Assembly: GCF_004521915.1 (NCBI RefSeq)
Contig: NZ_SDKD01000003.1
Span: 1 to 64,000 of the forward strand
From: Brevibacillus migulae
GTDB taxonomy: Bacteria; Bacillota; Bacilli; Brevibacillales; Brevibacillaceae
Direction: 5' to 3'
DNA: 64,000 bases
The notes beneath the pieces are model-generated. The model searched no databases. It worked only from the letters and a program-made list of their open reading frames with translations, and was not told the origin of the DNA. Every line of letters begins with the position of its first letter. The first letter of the stretch is position 1. Shown here piece after piece: positions 43,728 through 53,197 of the stretch. Made by a program: the position numbers and the translations under genes.

Positions 43728-45533
43728 TTGTCATTTGAAGACCAGCTGATGTTATGGAATCATGCGTCACTCAAGGTGTTGGACGTACGCCGCGTCACAT
43801 TGCATCCGGGCGATTGCCTGCCCGCTTATCAGCTTCCGTCCAGCGTATTTTTGCTCACGACACGAGGAGTGGCACAGGTGCTGGTGGACGGGGTTTCCTA
43901 TCAAGCAGAGAAAAGCCTGGTCTGCCATGCGGGGAAAGGGGCGCAGCTCGAGATCGCGGAGGTGGAGGAAGCGCTGGATTCGTACATGGTATTCTATCAG
44001 GCGGTGTTAACCATGCCTTGCCGCAGGGAAATCCTGCGACTCTACCACACCAGCAATCCATTTCGTGCGCAATACGCTTTTGCACCGTCGCATCCGCTTC
44101 CCCTTTTTTCCAGGGTCGAGCAAATGCAGCGGCAATGGCAGCGGCCCGACACGCTGGAAAAATTTCATGTCAAAGCGTTGTTCCATCATTTTGTCTACGA
44201 CCTCTTGCAGCAGTCGCAGGCGCAGGGCAGCGCGATGACCCAACCGCAATTGCTAACCCACGCGATTCGTTATTTGGAGGAGCGCTATGCTGAGCCGATT
44301 ACGCTGAACTCCTTGGCGGCGATGCTGGACTGCAATGCACGCCAGCTGCAGCGGCATTTTAAAGCGAGGCTGAATATCGGCCCGATGGAGTATCTCCTCC
44401 AGGTCAGGCTCAAACAGGCCAAGGCGTTACTCAGGCAGACCAACCTGACGTTAGCCCAAATCGCAGAGGCGGTGGGCTATCAGGATAGCTACTATTTCAG
44501 CCGGATGTTTAAAAAATATACAGGGGTTCCGCCACGCCATTATAAAGAGCAGGCAGAAGCCCTGGAGATGCGTCGCCAAACTCCATTGCCCCCGTCGCAA
44601 TCATCCATTGTTCCTGACAGGGTGCAACTGTATAGTGATACTGCTAATGATGAAAACCATTCTCATTATAGGGTGAACGCGGTCATACATAGAGATGCAA
44701 GCACGCTGCCCATCATAAAGCATCAGAAAGGGGAAACGGCACTCCAAAAGAAGCCGGAGAAAATAGTGGTACTGGATTACCAATATCTCGATCAGCTGCT
44801 AAAGCTCGGGAAACCGCCAGTAGCCAGCGTTTTTCCAATGACGCTGTCAGGATCTTACCCTGGCAAGTTGAAAGGCAGAGCGCAGGATATCCGGGTGCTT
44901 GGCACAAAGGAAGCGCCTGATTTGGAGGCGATCGCCCAGACAGCACCGGATTTGATTATCTGCACGGCATTTCAGGAGCATCTCTTTGAAAAGCTGGCCC
45001 ATATCGCCCCGACCGTGATGTTCGACCGAAATGAAGACTGGCGCACGACCCTTCAAACGCTCGGAAGCATCGTGGGGAAAGAAAAGACGGCTCGACATGC
45101 ATTGAACGCCTATCAGAAAAGGGTAGCGGAGCTGAAGGCCGCTCTGACCGAGAAACTGGGCGGGCAATCCGTCGCTTTGATCCGGCCGCGTGATCAATTG
45201 ATCCGGCTGCAAACGACGAAACATCGCACGGCAAAGATCTTATACGACGATCTGGGGATGGCGCCGCCACAGATGGCCGTGGACCGCAGCAAAACGAGCT
45301 CCTCCATTTCCTTGGAAGCCATGCCGGCATTAAATGCGGATCACCTGATCGTACTGCAGGACGGTTCCAATGCGGAGCTGGTGGAAGAGTATCAGCAGAC
45401 CCCCATTTGGAAAAGTCTCCCCGCCGTACAAGCTGATCAAGTGTACATGGCCAATACGACGCTGTGGGTCGGTTATTATGGCCCCATTGCCATTCATCAG
45501 ATCGTGGATGAAATTGCTGAAGCACTGTTGTAG
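43728..45533 (+). CDS. AraC-type regulator fused to a siderophore-binding domain (Btr-like)
   Basis: A 601-residue fusion. An N-terminal cupin-like region is followed by two AraC helix-turn-helix motifs (about residues 185-285, including LDCNARQLQRHFKARLN and VGYQDSYYFSRMFKKYTG). Residues about 345-600 form a class III substrate-binding-protein fold (KIVVLDYQYLDQLLKLG and PDLEAIAQTAPDLIICTAF), without signal peptide. This is the design of Bacillus Btr, an activator of siderophore uptake that binds the siderophore in the cytoplasm. The start is TTG 43728 after AGGAGGGG. It probably activates the operon downstream when the siderophore is present. Confidence 0.93.
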   Translation: MSFEDQLMLWNHASLKVLDVRRVTLHPGDCLPAYQLPSSVFLLTTRGVAQVLVDGVSYQAEKSLVCHAGKGAQLEIAEVEEALDSYMVFYQAVLTMPCRREILRLYHTSNPFRAQYAFAPSHPLPLFSRVEQMQRQWQRPDTLEKFHVKALFHHFVYDLLQQSQAQGSAMTQPQLLTHAIRYLEERYAEPITLNSLAAMLDCNARQLQRHFKARLNIGPMEYLLQVRLKQAKALLRQTNLTLAQIAEAVGYQDSYYFSRMFKKYTGVPPRHYKEQAEALEMRRQTPLPPSQSSIVPDRVQLYSDTANDENHSHYRVNAVIHRDASTLPIIKHQKGETALQKKPEKIVVLDYQYLDQLLKLGKPPVASVFPMTLSGSYPGKLKGRAQDIRVLGTKEAPDLEAIAQTAPDLIICTAFQEHLFEKLAHIAPTVMFDRNEDWRTTLQTLGSIVGKEKTARHALNAYQKRVAELKAALTEKLGGQSVALIRPRDQLIRLQTTKHRTAKILYDDLGMAPPQMAVDRSKTSSSISLEAMPALNADHLIVLQDGSNAELVEEYQQTPIWKSLPAVQADQVYMANTTLWVGYYGPIAIHQIVDEIAEALL

Positions 45534-45554
45534 ACAGGGATGGTGAGGGAGAAC

Positions 45555-46004
45555 ATGACCAAAACCAAAATGCGACTGATGATCGATTCCAGTGTGAAAG
45601 ATGAGCTGGAGCGCGCGAAGCTGACCGAACTGCATCAGATTGTTGTCCATCAAGTCATGCGCTTGGAAATCCATGATTATGTCAAAGTGACGATGGAGGT
45701 TGAAGGTGTCGAAAGCCATTTGCCGCCAGCAAAGCTGCCCGGTGCTGGTTATTTGGACACGTCGTTTGATTGCGGAGCGTTGAGTGAAAGGCAGCGGCAA
45801 ATTGCGGAAATGCTGTGCAACCATTATTCGATCAAAAGAATCGCCAGCGAGTTATTCGTCAGCGTCAATACCGTCAAAAAACACATTCAAAATATGAAAA
45901 AGGCATTGAATACCGATTTAAGCGGTGCCGATTTTATTTATGCCCTGCAGCAAATGCTGCAAAAGGGAAGCGTCGATCTGGATAAGCGTACTCCAATCGG
46001 ATGA
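45555..46004 (+). CDS. Small protein with LuxR-type helix-turn-helix
   Basis: A 149-residue protein; ATG 45555 with GGTGAGGGAGA upstream is preferred over ATG 45540. The N-terminal 70 residues do not match a receiver or autoinducer domain that I recognise. The C-terminal GerE/LuxR HTH (about 78-135) has LSERQRQIAEMLCNHYSIKRI and VNTVKKHIQNMKKAL. It lies 21 bp after the Btr-like gene, before the Fur-box promoter of the biosynthetic operon. It is probably a second regulator of siderophore genes. Confidence 0.8.
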   Translation: MTKTKMRLMIDSSVKDELERAKLTELHQIVVHQVMRLEIHDYVKVTMEVEGVESHLPPAKLPGAGYLDTSFDCGALSERQRQIAEMLCNHYSIKRIASELFVSVNTVKKHIQNMKKALNTDLSGADFIYALQQMLQKGSVDLDKRTPIG

Positions 46005-46024
46005 AGGACATTATCCGATTGGAG
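45991..46024 (+). terminator. Twelve-base-pair hairpin at the end of the HTH gene
   Basis: CTCCAATCGGAT pairs perfectly with ATCCGATTGGAG over a ten-base loop. The stem includes the last codons of the HTH gene. Only AATTT follows, so it may be a weak terminator or an RNA-stabilising hairpin. Confidence 0.6.
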
Positions 46025-46068
46025 AATTTACCCCACTTGGACCTGTTGTTATGCTAGAAACAGTTGAG

Positions 46069-46097
46069 TTGATATTGATAATCAGTATCATTTATCA
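46069..46097 (+). promoter_or_regulatory. Fur-box promoter of the siderophore biosynthesis operon
   Basis: GATATTGATAATCAGTATC (46071-46089) matches the Fur box at 16 of 19 positions. It overlaps a TTGATA -35 and extends to a weak -10 (TTATCA, 46092-46097). The layout is almost the same as the Fur box at 43650. Confidence 0.85.
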
Positions 46098-46135
46098 AAA
46101 TCGACTCACAAGCTAGTATCGAAGGAGTGGTACGA

Positions 46136-47515
46136 GTGGGGAATATTTTTGTTGCTGGACAGTCAAAAAATGATCACTATCTCGAAAGCCAGGCGGCTAG
46201 GGAATCCAATGCAAGATCGTACCCGAGGCGCATTCCGATCGCCATACAGGAAGCGGAAGGGGTTCATGTCAAGGATATGGACGGCAAGGTGTACTACGAT
46301 TGCCTTGCCGGAGCTGGAACACTGGCGCTGGGACATAACCATCCCGTTGTCATCGAAGCGATGAAGCAATTGCTGGACAACAAGCGACCGCTGCACACCC
46401 TGGATTTGACCACTCCGTTAAAAGAGCAGTTTGTGGATGAGATTTTCGCAAGCTTGCCGGAGGAATTTGCCAAGAACGCCCGGATTCAATTTTGCGGACC
46501 TACTGGCGGTGATGCCGTCGAAGCGGCGATCAAGCTGGTCAAAACGGCGACAGGCAATCGCAGCATTCTCTCCTTTCAAGGCGGCTATCACGGAGCGACC
46601 CATGGAACGATGAGCCTGAGCGGGACGCTGGGAATGAAAGAAAAGATCAACGGGCTAATCCCGGATGTGCACTATATGCCTTATCCGTATGCATACCGCT
46701 GCCCGTTTGGAGTCGGCGGTGAGCAGACGCATCAGCTCAGCAGCCGCTACATCGAAAATCTGCTGAACGATCCGGAAAGCGGCATCGTGTCGCCGTGCGG
46801 CATGATTTTGGAAGCGGTACAGGGGGAAGGCGGTTCCATCCCGGCTCCTATTGAATGGCTGCGGGAGATTCGCCGGATCACCCAAGAAAAACAGATCCCG
46901 TTGATCATCGACGAGATTCAGACCGGCATCGGGAGAACCGGCAAGATGTTTGCCTTTGAGCATGCCGGCATTATCCCGGATGTCTTGATCCTATCGAAGG
47001 CCATTGGCGGTGGCTTGCCATTGTCGGTCATGATTTACCATCAAAAATATGATGTGTGGAAGCCGGGAGCCCATATCGGCACGTTCCGGGGCAATCAGCT
47101 GGCGATGGCAGCAGGGCTTGCCACATTAACTTATATCAAGGAACACGATATTCCGGCACACGCGGAGAGGCTGGGGAATCGGCTTCAAGAGCAGTTGTTG
47201 ACGCTGAAAAGCAAAGTGAATGCCATCGGCGATGTCCGTGGACGCGGTTTGATGGTAGGCGTGGAGATTGTAAACCCGGAAGCAGCGCAAGATCGCTTGG
47301 GCCATTATCCCGCCTTCCCGCAGCTGGCAAGCCAGATTCAGAAGGAATGCCTCAAGAGAGGTGTCATCCTGGAGGTAGGCGGCAGACACTCGTCCGTCAT
47401 GCGTTTCCTGCCACCCCTGATCGTAACGGAGCAGCAAATCGATGAGATCGCGCAGAGATTCAGCGATGCTGTTCTAGCGGCAATCGAAGCGGTTCGAGAG
47501 ATTCAGCCTGCTTAA
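46136..47515 (+). CDS. Diaminobutyrate-2-oxoglutarate-type aminotransferase
   Basis: A 459-residue class III PLP aminotransferase. Visible features are CGPTGGDAVEAAIKLVKTATG (coenzyme phosphate region), DEIQTGIGRTGKMFAFEH, and the PLP lysine in LSKAIGGG. It resembles RhbA/EctB-type enzymes that make L-2,4-diaminobutyrate from aspartate semialdehyde. GTG 46136 is chosen because AAGGAG is eight bases upstream; GTG 46127 is less well placed. No diaminobutyrate decarboxylase (RhbB type) follows, so the product may enter the siderophore undecarboxylated. Confidence 0.9.
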   Translation: MGNIFVAGQSKNDHYLESQAARESNARSYPRRIPIAIQEAEGVHVKDMDGKVYYDCLAGAGTLALGHNHPVVIEAMKQLLDNKRPLHTLDLTTPLKEQFVDEIFASLPEEFAKNARIQFCGPTGGDAVEAAIKLVKTATGNRSILSFQGGYHGATHGTMSLSGTLGMKEKINGLIPDVHYMPYPYAYRCPFGVGGEQTHQLSSRYIENLLNDPESGIVSPCGMILEAVQGEGGSIPAPIEWLREIRRITQEKQIPLIIDEIQTGIGRTGKMFAFEHAGIIPDVLILSKAIGGGLPLSVMIYHQKYDVWKPGAHIGTFRGNQLAMAAGLATLTYIKEHDIPAHAERLGNRLQEQLLTLKSKVNAIGDVRGRGLMVGVEIVNPEAAQDRLGHYPAFPQLASQIQKECLKRGVILEVGGRHSSVMRFLPPLIVTEQQIDEIAQRFSDAVLAAIEAVREIQPA

Positions 47516-47575
47516 GCTGGAGGCGAAAGATGAAACGCCGAAAACGGTTGTCTGAGAAGGGAGTGACCGGAAGCC

Positions 47576-49330
47576 ATGCTGCAACAGCATACTGACGCGC
47601 CAACATCCGTGGAAATAGCCGAACAAGCCACCATACGCACGTTGCTGAACAGTTTTTTCAGGGAAATCGGGGAAACCGATCCTCGAGTGGGGACGGAAGC
47701 CGCACTGACTCCCCATCCTGCAGAGGGTGAAACGATTGCCTTCCATCTGCCTTCGAGCGGGCAGACCATAACAGGGACGATTGCTTACTTTTCTGCTGTC
47801 GGACAGCATGTCTATGGACCATCGTTTTTTACGTTGACCCCCGAAGGAATGTGGCAGGAGCTGGATTTACAGCGGCTGCTTGAACTGTTGCTTGAAGAAT
47901 TGAGCCATCGCGAAGCACACACCAGCTCCGCGGCTTATGCCAATCAAATCAAAACGCGCATCGAAAACAGCGTGGAGAAAATGAAGCTGTACGTGGAGCA
48001 CTACCGAAGCAAGCTGCAGCCGGAAATGAACGAAAAGCTCGACTTCATCCGCTCCGAGCAATCGCTCTATTTTGGCCATCCGTTTCATCCTTACCCGAAA
48101 AGCTCCGAGGGTTTTGTGGATGACGATCTTGCCCAGTACAGCCCGGAAATGCGTGCTGCCTTTTCGCTGCATTACTTTGCTGTTCAGAAGGAATTTGTCT
48201 ATGAAGAATGGCTGAAAGGCGAAGAGCAAGTCCTGCCCCCATCTGTTAGCACGTATGCAGCAGAGCGATTGGGTGAAAAGGCAGACGAGTATGTTTTGCT
48301 GCCGATGCATCCGTGGCAGGCTCGTTATCTGATCGGGCAGCCGGAGATTCAACAGCATATGAATCAAGGGGCCATCATCAGCCTTGGATTGCTGGGTCCT
48401 ACCGTTTACCCTACCTCATCCGTACGAACGGTATGGGAGCCGCTGAGTGGGTATGGATACAAGCTGCCGCTGCACGTCCGGATTACCAATCTGATTCGCG
48501 ACAATACGGTAGAACAAGCCAAACGTACCATGGATGCCGCAAGAGTGCTCCAGCAATGCAGACACGAGCTGCAGACCGGGCATTTCCAGATCCTGATGGA
48601 AACAGGCTACAGAAGCGTCCGTTTTCCGCACATGCCGGAGGAGCTGGCAGCAAGCTTGACGGTGATCTACCGTCCCATGGCGATCACGAGCGAAAACACG
48701 TTTGTCATGGCCTCGCTGCTGGAAACTTTGCCGGATGCAGCGGAGCCGAAGCTGATCCAAGCGATACGGCAGAGCTCTTCGGGGCGAATGCCGGAGCTCG
48801 GGTACTGGTTGGAGCGCTATCTGCGCATTTCGATGCTGCCGTTTCTACGCATGTTAGCCGAGAAAGGGATCAGCTTTGAGGCGCATTTGCAAAACTCGCT
48901 GTTATCGATAAAGGATGGTCTGCCTCACTGCTATTATGTTCGTGATCTGGAGGGCGTCAGCGTCGATCGGAGGAAAGCGGCTGAGGCTGGCTGGATCGGT
49001 ACGCTGATGCCGGACGACAGCCCCGTTCTCTACCAGGAAGCCGAGACGTGGAAGCGGACGAAATATTATTTCTTTGTGAACCATCTCGGGTCGTTGATTC
49101 ATACCATTGCCGCTTACCAGCAGGAGGGTGAGGAGCGCTACTGGCGCATCGTCAAGGCGTTGCTCCTGCAGGAAAGGGAGGGCGCTTGCGAGCGGCTGCT
49201 GGCTTATATTGACGACTTGCTGCATAGCGAGCACCTGCCCGCCAAAGCGAATTTCACCAGTTGTTTTCTAGCGAGGGGAGAAACACCCCTGTTCATCCAG
49301 ATTCCCAATCCCATCAAAGGAGTGCCATAA
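47576..49330 (+). CDS. IucA/IucC-family NIS siderophore synthetase 1
   Basis: A 584-residue ATP-dependent synthetase that would join a carboxylate (citrate or 2-oxoglutarate) to an amine or alcohol. The family motifs are GHPFHPYPKSSEGF (residues about 163-176), PMHPWQ, PTSSVRTV (about 282), KLPLHVRITNLIR and EAHLQNSLL in the FhuF-like C-terminal domain, followed by RDLEGV. The sequence lies between the aminotransferase and a FhuF-like gene; the latter starts directly at its stop codon. It is divergent from the other two synthetases in the core segments. Assignment to NIS type A, B or C is not safe from inspection. Confidence 0.93.
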   Translation: MLQQHTDAPTSVEIAEQATIRTLLNSFFREIGETDPRVGTEAALTPHPAEGETIAFHLPSSGQTITGTIAYFSAVGQHVYGPSFFTLTPEGMWQELDLQRLLELLLEELSHREAHTSSAAYANQIKTRIENSVEKMKLYVEHYRSKLQPEMNEKLDFIRSEQSLYFGHPFHPYPKSSEGFVDDDLAQYSPEMRAAFSLHYFAVQKEFVYEEWLKGEEQVLPPSVSTYAAERLGEKADEYVLLPMHPWQARYLIGQPEIQQHMNQGAIISLGLLGPTVYPTSSVRTVWEPLSGYGYKLPLHVRITNLIRDNTVEQAKRTMDAARVLQQCRHELQTGHFQILMETGYRSVRFPHMPEELAASLTVIYRPMAITSENTFVMASLLETLPDAAEPKLIQAIRQSSSGRMPELGYWLERYLRISMLPFLRMLAEKGISFEAHLQNSLLSIKDGLPHCYYVRDLEGVSVDRRKAAEAGWIGTLMPDDSPVLYQEAETWKRTKYYFFVNHLGSLIHTIAAYQQEGEERYWRIVKALLLQEREGACERLLAYIDDLLHSEHLPAKANFTSCFLARGETPLFIQIPNPIKGVP

Positions 49331-50104
49331 ATGTACGCAATGTCTCGATTTCAACCGGAAGAATGGAACGATCTCGCAAAAAGCTTTCAGGTCGGCGTGT
49401 TCCCTTTGCCCAATCCAACGGCTTCCTTTCTCGTGGAGGATTTGCGAGACGGGGAGAGGTGCGCTGCCTATTTGGATCGGTTGACCGAGGCATTGCAATC
49501 CCCGTCCAGGCTGCATACGGCCTCGCTGTTCGCGAAGCGTTATGCGTTTATCGCGGTGGGCCCCAGCATATTTGCCATGACCCGGTATAACAAAGGGTTG
49601 AAGGTATCGCTGGCAAATGCCTATCTGGGCCCGTCCGAGGAGCGGAGAGGCATGTGGCCGCCCCAAATCTATCTTGATCAGGTAGAGGTAACGGAACCAG
49701 AGGCCGGAAAACGGGAGCAATGGCGCGAGGACTTCGTTGGCAGCTTATTTGCAGGGAATATCACCAAGCTGTGGCGCCAGCTTTCCGCTGTCGCTCGGGT
49801 GCCCATGCCCATCCTCTGGGAAAATACGGCGGTTCGCCTCTTTTCGCTGTATGAAAAGCGATTAGCCTCGGGTGCAAGCGAGGAGGAGCGGGTACGAATC
49901 GAGGACGATTTTGCTTATCTGGTCAATCGGGCACAGGGTGCGGTATTCGGAGAGAGCCAAAACCCATTTGTCTCGTTATACGGAAGTGAGGCACTGGCAG
50001 ATCTGTCTCCAACGGATGGCGTACGGATGCGCAAAACCTGCTGCTTGTATTATCAGGTGTCCGCCCAAGGTGAATATTGCTCCGCTTGCCCGCGAGCGAA
50101 GTAG
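49331..50104 (+). CDS. FhuF-like siderophore-iron reductase
   Basis: A 257-residue protein. The C-terminal [2Fe-2S] motif is C-C-x10-C-x2-C, seen as KTCCLYYQ followed by YCSACP. This is the hallmark of FhuF-type ferric siderophore reductases, which release iron inside the cell. The body has the IucA/IucC-C-like fold common to the family. Start ATG 49331 follows AAAGGAG and abuts the previous stop codon. Its place within the biosynthetic genes suggests specificity for the siderophore made here. Confidence 0.9.
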   Translation: MYAMSRFQPEEWNDLAKSFQVGVFPLPNPTASFLVEDLRDGERCAAYLDRLTEALQSPSRLHTASLFAKRYAFIAVGPSIFAMTRYNKGLKVSLANAYLGPSEERRGMWPPQIYLDQVEVTEPEAGKREQWREDFVGSLFAGNITKLWRQLSAVARVPMPILWENTAVRLFSLYEKRLASGASEEERVRIEDDFAYLVNRAQGAVFGESQNPFVSLYGSEALADLSPTDGVRMRKTCCLYYQVSAQGEYCSACPRAK

Positions 50105-50125
50105 AGAAAGGAATGTGTCATCAGC

Positions 50126-51364
50126 GTGGAAAAGTGGAAGCGCAACCTGTTCATTTTGTATGTCGGGCAGTTTCTGGCCATGGCCTCCATGAGTTGTGTG
50201 ACTCCCTTTTTACCGCTGTATCTGCAGCAAATGGGGCTAACCAATCACGATGAAGTGCTGCTGTGGTCCGGCCTTATTTTTAGCGCCAATCTGGTGACAG
50301 CTTTCATCTTTTCGCCGATCTGGGGCAGGCTTGCCGACCGGCACGGGCGCAAAGTGATGCTGATTCGCTCCGGTTTGGGTATGGCCATCACGGTGACGCT
50401 TCTCGGGTTTGCGACCAGTCCGGTTCATCTGCTGCTGCTGCGATTGGTGAACGGGATGATTTCCGGATTCAGTCCGGCTGCCGTCGCCTTAGTCGCCACC
50501 AATACCCCAAAAGAGCGGAGCGGGTACGCACTCGGGACCTTGCATTCCGGCACTGTTGCCGGCACGATCTGCGGGCCGCTGATCGGCGGATTTATGGCCG
50601 ATCGTCTAGGCTTCAGCGCTGTTTTTTTCTATCTGGGCTGCGCAATTTTTATCGCGACGCTGATCGTCATCTTCGGGGTCAGGGAAAACTTTGTGAAAAA
50701 AGAAACAACCGAAGCAAAAACGGACTTCCGGCAGGACTTCAAAAAAATCGTTTCCCACAAGCCGATTGGCCCGCTGTTTGTCTCCGCAGCCATCATTCGG
50801 GCCGCGATGACGGGCACGCTGCCGCTTATCCCGCTCTATGTCCAGCAATTGGCGACCAGTCAGGAGAATCTGGTGGTTTTGGCTGGTGTTACTTCGGCGG
50901 CGATGGGGTTTGCCAACATGCTCTCTGCACCGCAATTGGGGAAACTGGGAGACAAGTATGGTTCCCATCGCATTTTTCTTTTCTCGGTGTTTGGCGCGGT
51001 CCTTTTTTCGATCCCGCAGGCGTTCGTTTCGGAGTTGTGGCAGTTAATCGCACTGCGGTTTTGCACCGGGGCTTGCCTGGCTGGCATGATGCCTTCCGTC
51101 AATACGCTGATCAGACATTATGCGCCAGAAGGCATGGAAAGCCGAACCTACAGCTATGTCAGCTGCTCCTTGTTTTTGGGAGGCATGCTGGGTTCCCTGG
51201 GCATGGGGGTGATCGCATCCTGGTTTGGCATATCGATGATTTTTATAGGTTCCGCCGTTCTTTTGCTGTTGAACAATCTATGGATGAAATGGACAGTGTT
51301 TCCGGTGGTCAAGCACGATCGGGAGGCCGCTACCCTCGTGAGCGGTCAGGAAGTATACAAGTGA
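50126..51364 (+). CDS. MFS transporter, probable siderophore exporter
   Basis: A 412-residue transporter with 12 hydrophobic helices. Motif A reads GRLADRHGRKVMLI in loop 2-3, and helix 5 contains LGTLHSGTVAGTICGPLIGG (motif C region) typical of drug:proton antiporters. It starts at GTG 50126, 21 bp after the reductase gene, within the siderophore operon, and has the place of the exporters EntS/SbnD in other siderophore clusters. The transported molecule is inferred from context. Confidence 0.9.
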   Translation: MEKWKRNLFILYVGQFLAMASMSCVTPFLPLYLQQMGLTNHDEVLLWSGLIFSANLVTAFIFSPIWGRLADRHGRKVMLIRSGLGMAITVTLLGFATSPVHLLLLRLVNGMISGFSPAAVALVATNTPKERSGYALGTLHSGTVAGTICGPLIGGFMADRLGFSAVFFYLGCAIFIATLIVIFGVRENFVKKETTEAKTDFRQDFKKIVSHKPIGPLFVSAAIIRAAMTGTLPLIPLYVQQLATSQENLVVLAGVTSAAMGFANMLSAPQLGKLGDKYGSHRIFLFSVFGAVLFSIPQAFVSELWQLIALRFCTGACLAGMMPSVNTLIRHYAPEGMESRTYSYVSCSLFLGGMLGSLGMGVIASWFGISMIFIGSAVLLLLNNLWMKWTVFPVVKHDREAATLVSGQEVYK

Positions 51365-51373
51365 GGTGTAACG

Positions 51374-53197
51374 ATGAAGACAATCGATTGGGCTCGTGCC
51401 TTTACAACAGAGCAGTATGCCGATGTTGAGCAAAGAGTGCTTTGCCAGCTGATAGAAGCGGTGCTATACGAAGAAATTGCGGTTCCCCCAAGCGGATTGC
51501 CGCAAGCAGGAGAATTCGCCGGCCGTCTGGTTCTTGAGGGAAAAACAAAAACAGGGGAGCCAGTTACGTACAGCTTCCATTGTCAGCGAAAATTCAGCTT
51601 TGGACGGTATCGCGTGGCCAAAGGGACGGTTACCCGAGAGGCAGCGAATGGCGAAACACGGGATGCTGCGTTGTCTCTGTTTGTCGAAGAGATCCTTGGG
51701 CAAGTGCAAACCAAAGATCGAGTCGCTATGTTGTTGTCTGAGCTCGAGCATACGCTGGTCCATGACCTGCAGGCGCAGTTCCATAAAGCTGCTGCGGCTG
51801 TGACGGAGAATCAGCGCGGCTATGATGATTGGGAAGCATTATTGGACGGACACCCCTATCATCCGTGCTACAAGTCGCGGATTGGCTTTAGCTTGCAGGA
51901 AAATGCGCTGTACGGACCGGAGTTCAAGGCCAATCTGCAGCCGGTATGGCTGGCGGTTGCCAAGGTGGTCAGCCTCAAGTCCTCCCTGCAGGAGGTAGAC
52001 TACCGCTCCTTTATCGAGGAAGAGCTCGGCAGCGATGTCTATGAGGGATTTGCGGCATCCTTGCGGGAAAAAGGGCTCAATATCGCGGATTATTGGATCA
52101 TGCCGGTTCATCCTTGGCAGTGGGAGCACACGATCATGCCTGCCTTCCATGGCCAGTTAGCGGATAAGCGGATCGTACCGCTTGGCAGCGGAGTGGATTT
52201 TTACCGTGCGCAGCAGTCGATTCGCAGCTGGGCGAATGTGTCGCATAAAGAGAAGTCGTATTTGAAAATGGCGCTGAACATCGTCAATACGTCGACCAGA
52301 CGGATGCTGGCAAAGCATACGGTCCTGAACGCACCGCTCGTGTCACAGTGGTTATTGACGCTCACCAAGGACGATGAAACGGCTAAAAAGCTCGATTTCG
52401 TCTTTTTGCCGGAATTCGCGGGCATTACCTATGATTACGAGCAGCTTCCGTCCCCTGTTCAGGTCAACGCATACGGCAGTCTTGGTGTGGTCTGGAGACA
52501 AAGCGTCCATCGTTTTCTAAAGGAGGATGAACAAGCGTTTCCTTTAAGCGCTGTGAGCCTTGTGGACAACGGTCTGCCGGCGATTGAGCCATGGGTGCGC
52601 AAATATGGGCTGGAAGCCTGGGTACGCCAATTGCTTGACGTTACCGTGACTCCGCTCATCCATATGCTTTATGCACATGGGGTAGCGCTGGAATCTCATG
52701 CGCAAAATCTGATTCTCATCCATAAAGACGGGTGGCCTTGCCGTCTGGCTTTGAAGGATTTCCACGACGGAGTGCGTTTTTCGTATCAGCATCTGACGCA
52801 GCCGGAGCTGTATCCCGAGCTGCATCGCGAGCCGGCCGAGCATCGGGCGATCAATCGCCATTCCTATATCCAGACCGACGATCTCGCGGCGGTGAAGGAT
52901 TTTCTGCACAGCGCCTTCTTCTTTGTCTGCCTGAGCGAGATGGGCATATTTCTGAATGAACGCTATGGACTGGACGAGACGCATTTCTGGGAAATGGTGG
53001 CTCAGGTCATTCGCCAATACCAGCAGGAGCATCCTGAGTTTCACGAAAATTTCGAACGGTATGATTTGTTCTCGGAAACGATTCAGATTGAGCAGCTGGC
53101 GAGAAGACGGTTATGGAAAGACATCGAGGTCGATCCAAGGCCGGTGCCGAATCCGCTCTTCCACTACAGAAGGTCGCTGCAAGAAGGGATGGTATGA
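51374..53197 (+). CDS. IucA/IucC-family NIS siderophore synthetase 2
   Basis: A 607-residue synthetase. Motifs are GHPYHPCYKSRIGF (about residues 156-169), MPVHPWQWEH, the segment YLKMALNIVNTSTRRMLAKH typical of many IucA/IucC enzymes, and the C-terminal ESHAQNLILIHKDGWPCRL with ALKDFHDG. It starts nine bases after the MFS stop with GAGGTG upstream and overlaps the third synthetase gene at its stop. The core motif reads KMALNIVNTS here against KLPLHVRITN and KLPLGIQSLG in the others, so the three enzymes probably act on different substrates or steps. Confidence 0.93.
   Translation: MKTIDWARAFTTEQYADVEQRVLCQLIEAVLYEEIAVPPSGLPQAGEFAGRLVLEGKTKTGEPVTYSFHCQRKFSFGRYRVAKGTVTREAANGETRDAALSLFVEEILGQVQTKDRVAMLLSELEHTLVHDLQAQFHKAAAAVTENQRGYDDWEALLDGHPYHPCYKSRIGFSLQENALYGPEFKANLQPVWLAVAKVVSLKSSLQEVDYRSFIEEELGSDVYEGFAASLREKGLNIADYWIMPVHPWQWEHTIMPAFHGQLADKRIVPLGSGVDFYRAQQSIRSWANVSHKEKSYLKMALNIVNTSTRRMLAKHTVLNAPLVSQWLLTLTKDDETAKKLDFVFLPEFAGITYDYEQLPSPVQVNAYGSLGVVWRQSVHRFLKEDEQAFPLSAVSLVDNGLPAIEPWVRKYGLEAWVRQLLDVTVTPLIHMLYAHGVALESHAQNLILIHKDGWPCRLALKDFHDGVRFSYQHLTQPELYPELHREPAEHRAINRHSYIQTDDLAAVKDFLHSAFFFVCLSEMGIFLNERYGLDETHFWEMVAQVIRQYQQEHPEFHENFERYDLFSETIQIEQLARRRLWKDIEVDPRPVPNPLFHYRRSLQEGMV

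Noticed and set aside
44648..44675. Fur-like sequence inside the Btr-like gene
   Set aside because: It matches the Fur box poorly and has no associated promoter or gene start.
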